From Vulcanimicrobiota bacterium (lineage in GTDB: Bacteria > Vulcanimicrobiota > Xenobia > Xenobiales > JADMJV01): a stretch of DNA of 64,000 nt. The notes beneath the pieces are model-generated. The model did no database searches. It saw nothing but the letters and a program-made list of their open reading frames with translations, and had not been told where the DNA came from. Both the position numbers and the translations under genes were made by a program. The DNA lies in the NCBI GenBank assembly GCA_019637395.1, contig JAHBVR010000014.1, positions 124,001-188,000 of the forward strand. The letters are read 5' to 3'. Shown here one piece after another: positions 23,529 to 32,168 of the stretch (position 1 is its first letter; each line of letters starts with the position of its first letter).

Positions 23529-25643
23529 TTAGTGAACTCCAAGTTTGGGTTGGATGTCAAGGTTGTACATCAGAAAGGCGTAGATGTCGGCGGTCAACTC
23601 GATGCCTTTGATCAGGTTGCTGGCGCCGTGGCCCGACTTTGTATCGATACGTATGAGTACGGGGTTCTCTTTGCCCACTTTCTCCTGCATGGCGGCCGCG
23701 TACTTGAACGAGTGAGCCGGGACCACGCGATCGTCGTGGTCGGCGGTGGTGATCAGCGTGGCCGGATAACGCTGGCCGCTCTGAATGTTGTGCAGGGGCG
23801 AGTAGGCGTAGAGGTTTTTGAAGTTGACCGGGTCTTCACTGGAGCCGTATTCGGGCTTCCAGTTCCAACCGATGGTGAACTGGTGAAAGCGTAGCATATC
23901 CATGACGCCTACGGCCGGCAGGCCGACTTTGAAGAGGTCGGGGCGCAGGTTCATGACGGCGCCCACCAGCAGGCCGCCGTTGGAGCCGCCCTGGATGCCC
24001 AGCTTGTTGGGGTTGGTGTATTTCTCGGCGATCAGGTACTCGGCGGCGGCGATGAAATCTTCGAAGACTTTGTGTTTGTTGAGCAACATGCCGCCGCGGT
24101 GCCACTCTTCACCATATTCGGCGCCGCCGCGCAGGTTGGCCACGCAGTAGATAAAGCCTTCGTCCAGTAAGGCGATGACCGAGGGGCTGAAGCCGGGAGT
24201 CAGACTGATGTTGAAGCCGCCGTAGCCGTAGAGCAGGGTGGGGTTGGCGCCGTTTTTCTGCAGGCCTTTTTTGTGGACCATGAACATGGGAACTTTGGTG
24301 CCGTCTTTGGAAGCGAAGAAGACCTGTTCCACTTCATAGTTGGTGGGCTCGAAGGCCAGTTCCGGTTTGCGGAAGAGGGTGCTTTTTTGGGTGGCAATGT
24401 CGTAGTTGAAGATGGTGGCCGGATAGTTGTAGGAACTGAAGCTGTAGAAGATTTCTTTGTCGTCACGCCAGCCGCCGAAACCGGAAACCGTGCCCAGACC
24501 CGGTAGCTGCACCTCGTTTTCGAACTGACCGGTGAGCGAGTAGACCTTGATGTGGGTGGAGACGTCCTGCAGATAGTGGGCGAAAAGCTTGTGGCCGGCG
24601 GCGCTGACGCCGCTGAGCACGTCTTTGCCCTGGGGGATGACGTCTTTCCATTCGTTGGTTTTCGGATCGATGCTGACCAGGCGGCCGCGCGGCGCGTCTT
24701 TGTTGGTTTCCACCAGAAATTTGCCGTCCAGGTCGTCGACCACGCTGTAGTGGTCGTCGGTGATGTCGGCGATCAGCGGTTGGAGTTTGCCGTTGGGGTC
24801 GCTGAGGTCTTGATAGAGAATGGCGTTGCCGTCTTTGCCCACGCCGCGGTCGGAGATGTCGATGAAGAGGTAGCGCTCGTCTTCGCTGGTGCCGGCGCTG
24901 TGGAAACGCTGCAGGTTTTTCGGGTCTTCGTAGATCAGCCGGTCCGCGCTTTGAGGAGTGCCGACCTTGTGGAAATAGACTTTGTGGTTTTCGTTTTTGG
25001 CCGAAAGCAGATGGCCGTCTTGGGGGGCGTCATAGCGGCTGTAGAAAAAACCCTCGCCGGCCCAGGCGGCACCGGTGACTTTGGCCCACTCGACTTTGTC
25101 GTCGAGGATTTTCTTGGTTTTGACGTCCAGTACGTGGATTTCTTTCCAGTCCGAGCCGCCCACGCTCTGGCCGTAGGAAGCCAGCGTGCCGGCTTTGTTA
25201 AAGGTGATGAAGCTGAGGCTGGTGGTGCCGTCGGCGCTGAGGGTGTTGGGATCGATCAGCACCTCGGGGGTGCCGTGCAGGCCTTTTTGCACGTACCAGA
25301 CGGCTTGCTTTTGTAGTCCGTCGTTTTTGCTGAAGAAGTAGTTGTCGCCGTAGTGGAAGGGCAGCCCGTAGCGCGCGTAGTTGTTGAGTTTGAGCAGGCG
25401 CTCTTTGAGGGCGTTACGGAACGGGATGTTTTCCAGGTAGCCGAAGGTGACTTTGTTCTGTTCGCTGACCCAGGCGGCGGTCTCCGCCGAGTTATCGTCT
25501 TCCAACCAGCGGTAGGGGTCCTTGACGATAGTGCCGTGGTAGTCATCGCTTTGATCGGATTGGCGGGTTTTGGGAGGTTCGGCGTAGCCGCCGGGAACGA
25601 GGACGGCAAGGGCGAGCAGACAGAGCAGGTAACGTTTCAACAT
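23529..25643 (-). CDS. Exported prolyl oligopeptidase (S9A)
   Basis: 704 residues. It cleaves short proline-containing peptides. Signal peptide MLKRYLLCLLALAVLVPGGY. The N-terminal segment PPKTRQSDQSDDYHGTIVKD leads into the family's 'DPYRWLED' motif, then a seven-bladed propeller, then the hydrolase domain with YGYGGFNISLTPGFSP, nucleophile Ser in GGSNGGLLVG (about residue 553), Asp in ADHDDRVVP (about 632) and His in KSGHGAS (about 672). Length and motif order are standard for POP. The signal peptide places it in the periplasm or outside. Confidence 0.95.
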   Translation of the reverse strand: MLKRYLLCLLALAVLVPGGYAEPPKTRQSDQSDDYHGTIVKDPYRWLEDDNSAETAAWVSEQNKVTFGYLENIPFRNALKERLLKLNNYARYGLPFHYGDNYFFSKNDGLQKQAVWYVQKGLHGTPEVLIDPNTLSADGTTSLSFITFNKAGTLASYGQSVGGSDWKEIHVLDVKTKKILDDKVEWAKVTGAAWAGEGFFYSRYDAPQDGHLLSAKNENHKVYFHKVGTPQSADRLIYEDPKNLQRFHSAGTSEDERYLFIDISDRGVGKDGNAILYQDLSDPNGKLQPLIADITDDHYSVVDDLDGKFLVETNKDAPRGRLVSIDPKTNEWKDVIPQGKDVLSGVSAAGHKLFAHYLQDVSTHIKVYSLTGQFENEVQLPGLGTVSGFGGWRDDKEIFYSFSSYNYPATIFNYDIATQKSTLFRKPELAFEPTNYEVEQVFFASKDGTKVPMFMVHKKGLQKNGANPTLLYGYGGFNISLTPGFSPSVIALLDEGFIYCVANLRGGAEYGEEWHRGGMLLNKHKVFEDFIAAAEYLIAEKYTNPNKLGIQGGSNGGLLVGAVMNLRPDLFKVGLPAVGVMDMLRFHQFTIGWNWKPEYGSSEDPVNFKNLYAYSPLHNIQSGQRYPATLITTADHDDRVVPAHSFKYAAAMQEKVGKENPVLIRIDTKSGHGASNLIKGIELTADIYAFLMYNLDIQPKLGVH

Positions 25644-25733
25644 GGTCGACCTGTTTGCAATTCGGTGACATCTTTCCTGGGCGCTTCGCCTAAGCTGTTA
25701 GGAGTAAGTTTCCGTCAGAGAAGCGAGGTTAGC

Positions 25734-26093
25734 ATGCAGGTTACTCAACGTTCATTTTCGCCTATTTTACACCCTTTGGGAGGAGCTCCCCAGGGTGGAC
25801 CTCCTCCCGAAAAGCTCGATAAAGCCGTTCTGGGCGGACAGATCGCTGGCGGCCTGGGACTCGGTCTGGGTTTGGGCTACGCGGGGCTGGACCTGGGCAT
25901 GCGCATTGGTTTGACCAATGGAATGCAAGCACTGGGCGGGCATCCGGCGGCTCAACTGTTTTCTTTGTTCGTGGTGGGTCTGCCCCAGGCGATGCTGGGA
26001 GCGGTCATCGGCGGCGCGCTGGGCGCGGCCACCGGAGTGGGCGCGGGAGCCTATTTGGGCGGCAAGCTGGGAGAGCATTTTTCTAAAGGATAG
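25734..26093 (+). CDS. Small glycine-zipper membrane protein
   Basis: 119 residues from ATG 25734 (ribosome-binding region AGCGAGG). After a Pro/Gly-rich head, two long Gly/Ala-rich hydrophobic stretches follow: QIAGGLGLGLGLGYAGLDLG and LGAVIGGALGAATGVGAGAY, with LFSLFVVGLPQAM between. GxxxG spacing suggests tightly packed membrane helices. No signal peptide and no recognised family. It could be a small membrane-packing or pore protein. Confidence 0.6.
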   Translation: MQVTQRSFSPILHPLGGAPQGGPPPEKLDKAVLGGQIAGGLGLGLGLGYAGLDLGMRIGLTNGMQALGGHPAAQLFSLFVVGLPQAMLGAVIGGALGAATGVGAGAYLGGKLGEHFSKG

Positions 26094-26100
26094 TGGGTAA

Positions 26101-26130
26101 GGGGCACTTACTGAACTTTTGGAGGTGCCC
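26101..26130 (+). promoter_or_regulatory. Hairpin that could sequester the aldehyde dehydrogenase ribosome-binding site
   Basis: GGGCAC (26102-26107) can pair with GTGCCC (26125-26130). The second arm overlaps the ribosome-binding site GGAGG (26121-26125), and the ATG is at 26133. Such a fold would hide the site until melted or bound by a ligand. Confidence 0.35.
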
Positions 26131-26132
26131 GC

Positions 26133-27617
26133 ATGTCCCTGACCGCCACTCTTAAGTCCGAGAAGTTTCTCCTGGCCACCAGGCAGCTGTTGATCGATAA
26201 CCAGTGGGTTTCGCCGGCCTCGGGGAAGACTTTCGAGGTTCTCAATCCGGCCAGCGAAGAAGTGGTGGCCAAAGTGTCTCAGGCCGGCGCCGAGGATGTG
26301 GATCTGGCCGTGCAGGCCGCTCGCCGGGCCTTCGCGGACGGCAGCGACTGGCGCTGTATGAGCGCTTCCGACCGCGGCAAGCTGATGTGGAAGCTGGCCG
26401 ATCTGATCGAGCAGAATCTGGAAGAGTTCGCCGAGCTGGAGTCGTTGGATAACGGCAAGCCGATTTCCGTGGCCCGGGTGGCCGATGTTCCGCTGGCCGT
26501 CGATTTGTTCCGCTATATGGCCGGCTGGGCCACCAAGATCGAGGGCAACACCATTCCCATCTCCGTGCCCGGCGCCGAGTATTTTTCCTATACTTTGCGC
26601 GAGCCGGTGGGCGTGGTGGCCCAGATCATCCCCTGGAACTTTCCGCTGTTGATGGCGGCCTGGAAGCTGGGACCGGCGTTGGCCACCGGCTGCACGGTGA
26701 TTTTGAAGCCGGCCGAGCAGACGCCTTTGAGCGCGCTGCGTTTAGGGGAATTGATTCTGGAAGCCGGTTTTCCTAAGGGAGTGGTCAATATTCTGACCGG
26801 CTTCGGCGAGACGGGAGCGGCGCTGGCGGCGCACTCCGATGTCGACAAGGTGGCTTTCACCGGTTCGACCGAGGTGGGGCGTCTGATCGTGAAGGCGGCG
26901 GGCGAGAGCAATCTCAAGAAAGTGACCCTGGAACTGGGCGGCAAGTCGCCTAATATCGTCTTTGCCGATGCGGACCTGAAGGCGGCCGCGGCCGGGGCGG
27001 CCAACGCGATTTTCTTCAACCATGGGCAATGCTGCTGCGCCGGTTCTCGTCTGTACATCCACAAGAGCGTGTTTGACCAGGTGCTCGAGGGCGTGGTGGA
27101 ACGGGCCGGACGCATTCGCATGGGTCCCGGCCTGGACCCCAAGACGCAGATGGGGCCGCTGGTGTCCCGGGAGCAACTGGATCGGGTCTGCGGTTTTCTG
27201 GACTCCGGCAAGTCGGAGGGTGCCCGTGCCGCGGCCGGCGGCGCGCGCCACGGCGATAAGGGTTATTTTGTGCAACCCACCGTGTTGGTGGACACCAAAC
27301 CGACCATGAAAGTGATCCAGGAAGAGATTTTCGGCCCGGTGGTGGCGGCCATGCCCTTTGATGACCCGGAAGACATCGCGCGCGTGGCCAACGACCATGT
27401 TTATGGTCTGGCGGCGGCGGTGTGGACGCGCGATGTGAGCAAGGCTCACAAAATGGCGCGGGCGCTACGGGCCGGCAATGTCTGGGTCAACTGCTACAAC
27501 ATCTTCGACGCGGCGCTGCCCTTCGGTGGTTACAAGCAATCCGGCTGGGGTCGCGAGATGGGCCACCAGGCCCTGGAACTCTATACCGAGACCAAAGCCG
27601 TAACTCTGCAGTTGTAG
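26133..27617 (+). CDS. NAD(P)+-dependent aldehyde dehydrogenase
   Basis: 494 residues, class-1/2 ALDH fold, cytosolic. It oxidises aldehydes to acids. Motifs: IIPWNFPLLMAAWKLGPALA, the LKPAEQTPLSA cofactor lysine, GSTEVGR, the general base Glu in VTLELGGKSPN (about residue 267) and the catalytic Cys in HGQCCCAGSR (about 299), then EEIFGPVV and FGGYKQSGWGRE. It is close to betaine/retinal-type ALDHs in length and motif order. The leader carries a possible RBS-hiding hairpin. The substrate cannot be told from sequence. Confidence 0.95.
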   Translation: MSLTATLKSEKFLLATRQLLIDNQWVSPASGKTFEVLNPASEEVVAKVSQAGAEDVDLAVQAARRAFADGSDWRCMSASDRGKLMWKLADLIEQNLEEFAELESLDNGKPISVARVADVPLAVDLFRYMAGWATKIEGNTIPISVPGAEYFSYTLREPVGVVAQIIPWNFPLLMAAWKLGPALATGCTVILKPAEQTPLSALRLGELILEAGFPKGVVNILTGFGETGAALAAHSDVDKVAFTGSTEVGRLIVKAAGESNLKKVTLELGGKSPNIVFADADLKAAAAGAANAIFFNHGQCCCAGSRLYIHKSVFDQVLEGVVERAGRIRMGPGLDPKTQMGPLVSREQLDRVCGFLDSGKSEGARAAAGGARHGDKGYFVQPTVLVDTKPTMKVIQEEIFGPVVAAMPFDDPEDIARVANDHVYGLAAAVWTRDVSKAHKMARALRAGNVWVNCYNIFDAALPFGGYKQSGWGREMGHQALELYTETKAVTLQL

Positions 27618-27671
27618 CCGGAGAGGCCTCTCCTAAGGGAGTTTTGCCTGGGGCTCAGAAGCGTGGGTCGG

Positions 27672-28424
27672 ATGAAATACCTCGTTTGGCTGATGCTGAC
27701 TCTGGCTGTGCCGGTTTGGGCACAGGGGGGGGAGGAGTCCAGCAACGCGCTGCCGGTGGACGACCCGTTTATTGTGCGCTCTCGCATCAACATCGTCTAC
27801 AACAATTCCGTGGCTGAGGACCAGGAGGGAAGCCAGACTTTTACCATCAATCCGGTCTTCGCGCTGGACCGGCGCTCCTCGCTTCAGGTGTCGGCCCCGA
27901 TGGTCTGGTATCAGGGCGGCCAGACCGGCAATCTTCCCGGGCGCGGCTTCGGAGACTTCTCCCTTCAGTATTTTCGGCGCTTTGACACCAGTCAGGAGTT
28001 CGCCCACGGCCTGGGAGTCAATCTGACTTTCGATACGGGCACCGATAACTTGGGTGGCTCAGCCACCACTCCAGGTATCGCCTACGCTTTCGAGTACAGG
28101 CCCCGGGATAGCGACAACAAACTGGTTTTTATCGCCGGTTATCGTCATTCCCTGGGACTGACCACGCCCGGTGATCCCACGCGCCAACTGGCCCTGCGCC
28201 TCCAGGGTTATCATTATTTCGACGATGCTTATGCCGGGTTTGAGCTGCGTAACCAGTTCGACCTTTACGCAGGGACCTATGAGCCGCTCTTTTCCGTCAC
28301 GGGGGGTGGGCCGATTGTCGACAACGTGCAACTGTGGGGAGCGATCCGCGTGCCTCTAAGCCAGACGGCCCGGTCCCACAATGACCGGCTCAACTACTCG
28401 ATCGGTATCACAGTGCCGCTGTAG
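27672..28424 (+). CDS. Outer-membrane beta-barrel-type protein (phenol-degradation MetA-like)
   Basis: 250 residues from ATG 27672 (GTG 27663 is possible). Signal peptide MKYLVWLMLTLAVPVWAQ. The mature chain alternates polar and hydrophobic residues in amphipathic strands (INIVYNNSVAEDQEGSQTFT, SLQVSAPMVWYQGGQTGNLP, GDFSLQYFRRFDTSQ, LGVNLTFDTGTDN, KLVFIAGYRHSLG) and ends with LNYSIGITVPL, a terminal strand usual for outer-membrane barrels. The pattern fits the 'putative MetA-pathway of phenol degradation' outer-membrane family. It supports a diderm envelope. It overlaps the convergent FecR-like gene by 17 bp. Confidence 0.65.
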   Translation: MKYLVWLMLTLAVPVWAQGGEESSNALPVDDPFIVRSRINIVYNNSVAEDQEGSQTFTINPVFALDRRSSLQVSAPMVWYQGGQTGNLPGRGFGDFSLQYFRRFDTSQEFAHGLGVNLTFDTGTDNLGGSATTPGIAYAFEYRPRDSDNKLVFIAGYRHSLGLTTPGDPTRQLALRLQGYHYFDDAYAGFELRNQFDLYAGTYEPLFSVTGGGPIVDNVQLWGAIRVPLSQTARSHNDRLNYSIGITVPL

Positions 28425-29070
28425 GATAAGGCCACTCTCGCTGTTTGGCGTCGAGTACGAAAACCTGTCCGTCGCTGCGCTGGCGCACGCGCAGGCTACC
28501 GGAGAAGAGATGCACCCGAGTGAGACCCTTGGCGTGGAAGACCTCGAAGTCCGTGCCGGTGGGTTGGATTTCCACTTGCTCCGTTTCCAAGTCGAGGCGG
28601 CGCTTCTTCTCCTGCACTCGGACTTGTCCGGAAGTCAGTCTTAAACGGCCGGGCCCGACGCGCTCCAATCGGCTGTGGGGTCCCAGACGAACGGTTTGCC
28701 CGTCGATAGTCAGGATGCGAGTGCTGGCGCCGGTTTCCCATTGGGGACTGACTTTCACGGGCCTGGCCCGGGCGGGTGGGGGGACCGGCGGCCGCCTGGG
28801 AGCCAGGTAGAGGCCGAGGAGGACGAGCAGAATCGGTAACGCCAGAGCCAGCCCGGAGAAGAGGGGTTTGTAGGTGCGCGGTCGCTGGTAGGGCTCTTCC
28901 TCGGCCCAGGTGCGCTTTTGCCCGCGCATGCGCTGCAGGGCTTCGACGTCGAGGCGGCAGCGAGTGCATTCGTCGAGATGCTCCTCGAAAAGGCGCCGGT
29001 CTTTCAGGTGTCCTTCGACGTAATCACTGGCAGCCTGGGACTCGGGGCTGTGCCATTGATGCTTGTCCAC
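28408..29070 (-). CDS. Zinc-finger anti-sigma/FecR-like membrane protein
   Basis: 220 residues. Residues of about 18-45 carry the HxxxCxxC zinc motif of anti-sigma factors (FEEHLDECTRCRLDVEAL). One transmembrane helix follows (about 69-89, LFSGLALALPILLVLLGLYL), then a periplasmic FecR-type domain (RILTIDGQTVRLGPHSRLER, LTSGQVRVQEKKRRLDLETE, TGTDFEVFHAKGLTRVHLFS). Such proteins hold an ECF sigma factor and respond to an envelope signal. No sigma-factor gene adjoins it; the neighbour upstream is divergent, so it is an orphan here. Confidence 0.75.
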   Translation of the reverse strand: MDKHQWHSPESQAASDYVEGHLKDRRLFEEHLDECTRCRLDVEALQRMRGQKRTWAEEEPYQRPRTYKPLFSGLALALPILLVLLGLYLAPRRPPVPPPARARPVKVSPQWETGASTRILTIDGQTVRLGPHSRLERVGPGRLRLTSGQVRVQEKKRRLDLETEQVEIQPTGTDFEVFHAKGLTRVHLFSGSLRVRQRSDGQVFVLDAKQREWPYPTAAL

Positions 29071-29124
29071 TCTCTTCTTTTGCCCCGATCAGGGACTTTT
29101 CTCCCCTTGACAGAAGCCTGGCGC

Positions 29125-29940
29125 ATGAAAATCCTGGTTACGGGTGCCAGCGGCAAGCTGGGATGTTATCTGATGAAGGCTCAGGGCGTGGAGGGATGCA
29201 GCCGAAGGAGTTTTGACCTGACTGACCCGGCTTGGGAGGGTTATCTCGATAAGATCGGCCCGCAGGCGGTGGTTCACTCGGCGGCTCTGTCGGCGATTCC
29301 TGATTGTTTGAGCCGGCCGGAGCAGGCGGACCTGGTCAACCACCAGGCTTCGGCTCGGCTGGGCCGCTGGTGTTTGCAACGAGGAGTGCGCCTGGTCTAT
29401 GTCTCCACCGATATGGTCTTTGATGGAGAGTCCGCGCCCTACGATGAGACTTCCTTGGCCCTGCCGCTCAGCGAGTATGGTCGCTCGAAATTACGGGGCG
29501 AGCAGGCCGTGTTGGAGCAGGGGCATCTGGTGGCCAGGGTGGCTCTGATGGTAGGACCGGCCCTGGGAAGCGGCCAGAGCTACTATGATCAACTGGTGGT
29601 CAATCTGCGCGCGGGCAGGCCGGTCTCGCTCTTTCAAGATGAATGGCGGGGGATGATCTCCTACGCAGACGCCGCCGAAGCTCTGCTCCGCCTGGCGGCG
29701 GGTTCAGGAACGGGAGTGGTGCACCTGGCCGGGCCCCGCCTTTCGCGCTACGAGATGGGGCGTTTGCTGGCCGCTCAGTTGGGCTCGCCCGAACTGGTCT
29801 CGGCAGGTCAGCGCTCCGACCATGCGGCGCCGGAACCACGCCCCCGCGATCTGACCATGGTCAGCCGGCGGCGGCAGGAACTTTTGCCCGGCTGGCAGCC
29901 CCGTTCGATGGAGGAACAAATCCCCGCCTGGTTGGCTTGA
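29125..29940 (+). CDS. RfbD-like dTDP-4-dehydrorhamnose reductase family SDR
   Basis: 271 residues from ATG 29125. MKILVTGASGKLGCYLM has the GxxGxxG motif, followed by a short DLTDP segment, VVHSAALSAIPDCL, and the active-site pattern YVSTDMVFDGESAPYDET...SEYGRSKLRGE (Thr and YxxxK). This is the RmlD/RfbD layout, which reduces a 4-keto sugar nucleotide with NADPH, and also the layout of the related MAT2B-type proteins. No other rhamnose genes are near, so the sugar assignment is open. Its stop codon lies inside the tRNA-Tyr promoter. Confidence 0.8.
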   Translation: MKILVTGASGKLGCYLMKAQGVEGCSRRSFDLTDPAWEGYLDKIGPQAVVHSAALSAIPDCLSRPEQADLVNHQASARLGRWCLQRGVRLVYVSTDMVFDGESAPYDETSLALPLSEYGRSKLRGEQAVLEQGHLVARVALMVGPALGSGQSYYDQLVVNLRAGRPVSLFQDEWRGMISYADAAEALLRLAAGSGTGVVHLAGPRLSRYEMGRLLAAQLGSPELVSAGQRSDHAAPEPRPRDLTMVSRRRQELLPGWQPRSMEEQIPAWLA

Positions 29941-29965
29941 CAGATCATGCCGGGCTGGCTACTAT
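29937..29965 (+). promoter_or_regulatory. sigma70 promoter for tRNA-Tyr
   Basis: A perfect TTGACA (29937-29942) with a 17-bp spacer to TACTAT (29960-29965). It overlaps the RfbD-like stop codon (29938-29940) and should start transcription a few nucleotides before the tRNA 5' end at 29979. Confidence 0.75.
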
Positions 29966-29978
29966 AACCCGGCAACCT

Positions 29979-30065
29979 GGGTAGGTGGCCGAGTGGACAA
30001 TGGCAGCAGACTGTAAATTTGCCGGGCTTCGCCCTACGTGTGTTCGAATCACACCCTGCCCACCA
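29979..30065 (+). tRNA. tRNA-Tyr (GTA)
   Basis: An 87-nt class II tRNA. Acceptor arm GGGTAGG (29979-29985) pairs with CCTGCCC (30055-30061, one T-G pair), followed by an encoded ACCA. The anticodon loop contains CTGTAAA with anticodon GTA. The long variable arm has GCCGGGC..., typical of bacterial tRNA-Tyr. The T arm is GTGTGTTCGAATCACAC. It has its own promoter and terminator. Confidence 0.96.
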
Positions 30066-30071
30066 ACAAGA

Positions 30072-30097
30072 GTCTCGATGAAAGTCGGGGCTTTTTT
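30072..30097 (+). terminator. Intrinsic terminator after tRNA-Tyr
   Basis: Stem GTCTCGA (30072-30078) with TCGGGGC (30085-30091), two T-G wobbles, loop TGAAAG, then six T (30092-30097). Confidence 0.75.
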
Positions 30098-30104
30098 CTT
30101 TCGT

Positions 30105-31334
30105 TCAGGTTCGGCGCAAGTCCCTGGCCTTGAGTTTCCGGCTGCGGCTGCGCACCCCCTCGGCCGGCTGCTCGGGTCCGAAGAGGGCGACCCAGGAGTA
30201 GGTCTTGTGGGGCAGGCTGGCCGAGAAAAGGCCCGGCATCAGCGTAATGGTCAGGCTCAGATCGTCAAAGCCGGCCCCGTAACGGCGGAAGTCACGAGCG
30301 ACATGCTGGAGCATCTTTTCGTTTTGGGGAGGATTCATGCCCAGTTGCTTAACGTACCAGGAACCCAGGTCGAGTAGATAACGGCGCGCCTGGCCGCGAC
30401 CGAGGTCGGCGCATTCCGCCTGAATTTCGCTGGGAAGCTTGTCGTAGAGACGCTGATGAATGTGCAGGTAGCCGAGAATGTGGCGACCCGTCATGTAAGC
30501 GTGGCTGAAAATGCAGTCGATGCGATTGAACAGTCCCAGCATCGGCAGGCAGGCGAAAAGCAGTAGAACCAGCCAGTGGAACAGGGAACCCTGGCCGATC
30601 AGGATGTCCTTGGGTCCGCCCGCCGGGCTGAAGAGGACCACCGTGGTGGCCAGCATGGTGATATTCCAGGGCCAGATGGTGCGATGGGTTCCCCGCCCCA
30701 GCGAGGAGAAGCAGAGCAGGATGAATCCATGCATGACCGCGGCCGCCAGGATGGCCGCCAGCCGGGTTTGGGGGAAAAGCAAACCAAGGCCTACACCCGC
30801 TTCCCAGAAGGGGACCAGCACCGCCGAAAATTGGAAGAAGGGCCGCCAACCCGGGCCCAGGTTTTTCAACAGAGGAGTGACCAGTGCCAGGAAGCCCGAC
30901 TGGATGAAATAACGGTTGGCCTTGAGCAACCCCGACCAGAAGTAGATGGAAATATTGATCAGCCGGCAGATATCGAGAGCTTCTTGTTGCTGCCGGGGAC
31001 CCGCCCCCGAGAGGTTGCACAGGGCGATCGAGCCGAGCATGAATGAATACTGATAGAACCACGGCAGCAATCGGGAGTAGTCGTAAAGGCAGGAGAGGGC
31101 CACCAGCACAACCCAGGCGAGGATCGAAAAGACCGGCTGGTGGCTGACCCCGACCACGGTGAGAGTGGCGAAGAGCAATGGGTAGAGCTCGGCCTCATAG
31201 GCAAACCGGGGTAGTTTCGCGGACAGAGGCACGGTGGGACAACTACGGGGACCGCGCCAGGCTCGGCGCACTCGCGACTGGCACCAAAAGAGGCCCAGCA
31301 CGATGACGAGCTTGGTCCAGGCCAGCTGGCTCAA
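30105..31334 (-). CDS. HTTM-like multi-pass membrane protein
   Basis: 409 residues from a TTG that overlaps the methyltransferase stop as TTGA. At least seven hydrophobic helices are followed by a soluble C-terminal region of about 120 residues. The core has ICRLINISIYFWSGLLKANR and GFLALVTPLLKNLGPGWRPF, which resemble HTTM (vitamin-K gamma-carboxylase-like) membrane proteins, where a membrane helix pair carries polar residues. His-rich loops (AAVMHGFILLCFSSLG) are compatible. It is co-transcribed with the methyltransferase. The reaction is unknown. Confidence 0.6.
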   Translation of the reverse strand: MSQLAWTKLVIVLGLFWCQSRVRRAWRGPRSCPTVPLSAKLPRFAYEAELYPLLFATLTVVGVSHQPVFSILAWVVLVALSCLYDYSRLLPWFYQYSFMLGSIALCNLSGAGPRQQQEALDICRLINISIYFWSGLLKANRYFIQSGFLALVTPLLKNLGPGWRPFFQFSAVLVPFWEAGVGLGLLFPQTRLAAILAAAVMHGFILLCFSSLGRGTHRTIWPWNITMLATTVVLFSPAGGPKDILIGQGSLFHWLVLLLFACLPMLGLFNRIDCIFSHAYMTGRHILGYLHIHQRLYDKLPSEIQAECADLGRGQARRYLLDLGSWYVKQLGMNPPQNEKMLQHVARDFRRYGAGFDDLSLTITLMPGLFSASLPHKTYSWVALFGPEQPAEGVRSRSRKLKARDLRRT

Positions 31335-32032
31335 GGCTTGCTGGCCGTCAGCAGGAGGCGCTTGAATCCATAGAAGACCGGGGCGCCGGGGCAAGCCTGG
31401 CGCAGCTTGGCCCGATAGGCCTCGAGAAATTCCTCGGTGACCTGATAAGCGGTCAGCAGAGTTCCCCTGGTCCATTCCACGATGGCCTCGGCGTCAGCCA
31501 GCACGTGCGGATAGACCTTGAGAATCACTTCGAAGTCGACCGCCCCTAAGTCGTAGAGCAAGCGAGCGTAATCCTCGACGGGCAGCATGGGAAAGCTACG
31601 CACCGGCTGGTCCAGGCTGCGGGCCACCTGGGCCGCGGCCTGATGGGAAGGATGGTCGAAGTTGTAGGGCATCTGCACCAGCAGTTGCCCGCCGGGCTTG
31701 AGGCAGGACCAGAGCCTGGCGAACAAAGCCGGATGGTCGTCAACCCATTGTAAAGCGGCATGAGAGAAGATCAGGTCGTATTGGCCGCTGAAGTCCTCGA
31801 TGCGGGCTAACTCAAAGCCCGGCTCCTGGGGTAGCATTTCGGCCGAGGAGTCCACCCCGACCACCTCCGAACCGGGAAGCAAGGCGGCCAGGCGCCGGGT
31901 CAGTTCTCCCGGACCACAGCCCAGATCCACCGCTTTGAGCCCGGGGCGGACGCGTAGCCAGCGTATCAGGTCTTCGAAGGGAGCCAGTCTTTCACTCCGG
32001 AAGAGGTGGTATTGATCAGGGTTCCAAGTCAT
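31331..32032 (-). CDS. Class I SAM methyltransferase, trans-aconitate methyltransferase-like
   Basis: 233 residues, cytosolic. It begins MTWNPDQYHLFRSERLAPFE, as in the Tam family ('W.p..Y..f...R.rP...L'). SAM motif I is VDLGCGPGELTRRLA, with GVDSSAEML, then DLIFSHAALQWVDDHPALFA (the 'NaalqWv.dh' segment) and LKPGGQLLVQMP. Tam methyl-esterifies trans-aconitate; related enzymes use other small carboxylates. Its coupling to a membrane protein is unusual for tam, so the substrate may differ. Confidence 0.85.
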   Translation of the reverse strand: MTWNPDQYHLFRSERLAPFEDLIRWLRVRPGLKAVDLGCGPGELTRRLAALLPGSEVVGVDSSAEMLPQEPGFELARIEDFSGQYDLIFSHAALQWVDDHPALFARLWSCLKPGGQLLVQMPYNFDHPSHQAAAQVARSLDQPVRSFPMLPVEDYARLLYDLGAVDFEVILKVYPHVLADAEAIVEWTRGTLLTAYQVTEEFLEAYRAKLRQACPGAPVFYGFKRLLLTASKP

Positions 32033-32168
32033 TTTTCAGGATTTTTTCAGGCTCGAAAGATATCCTGTGATTCGCGGGGTTCCCTTGCGTGACGAAGCGT
32101 TAACAATTTGGCAACATTTCATGTCCCAACGTTCGTGTAACTTGGTCATGAAGTTGGAGGGTAACACC

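Noticed and set aside
31335-31475. A longer N-terminus for the HTTM-like protein
   Set aside because: It would overlap the methyltransferase coding region by about 145 bp. The TTGA overlap at 31331-31334 is a more natural junction.
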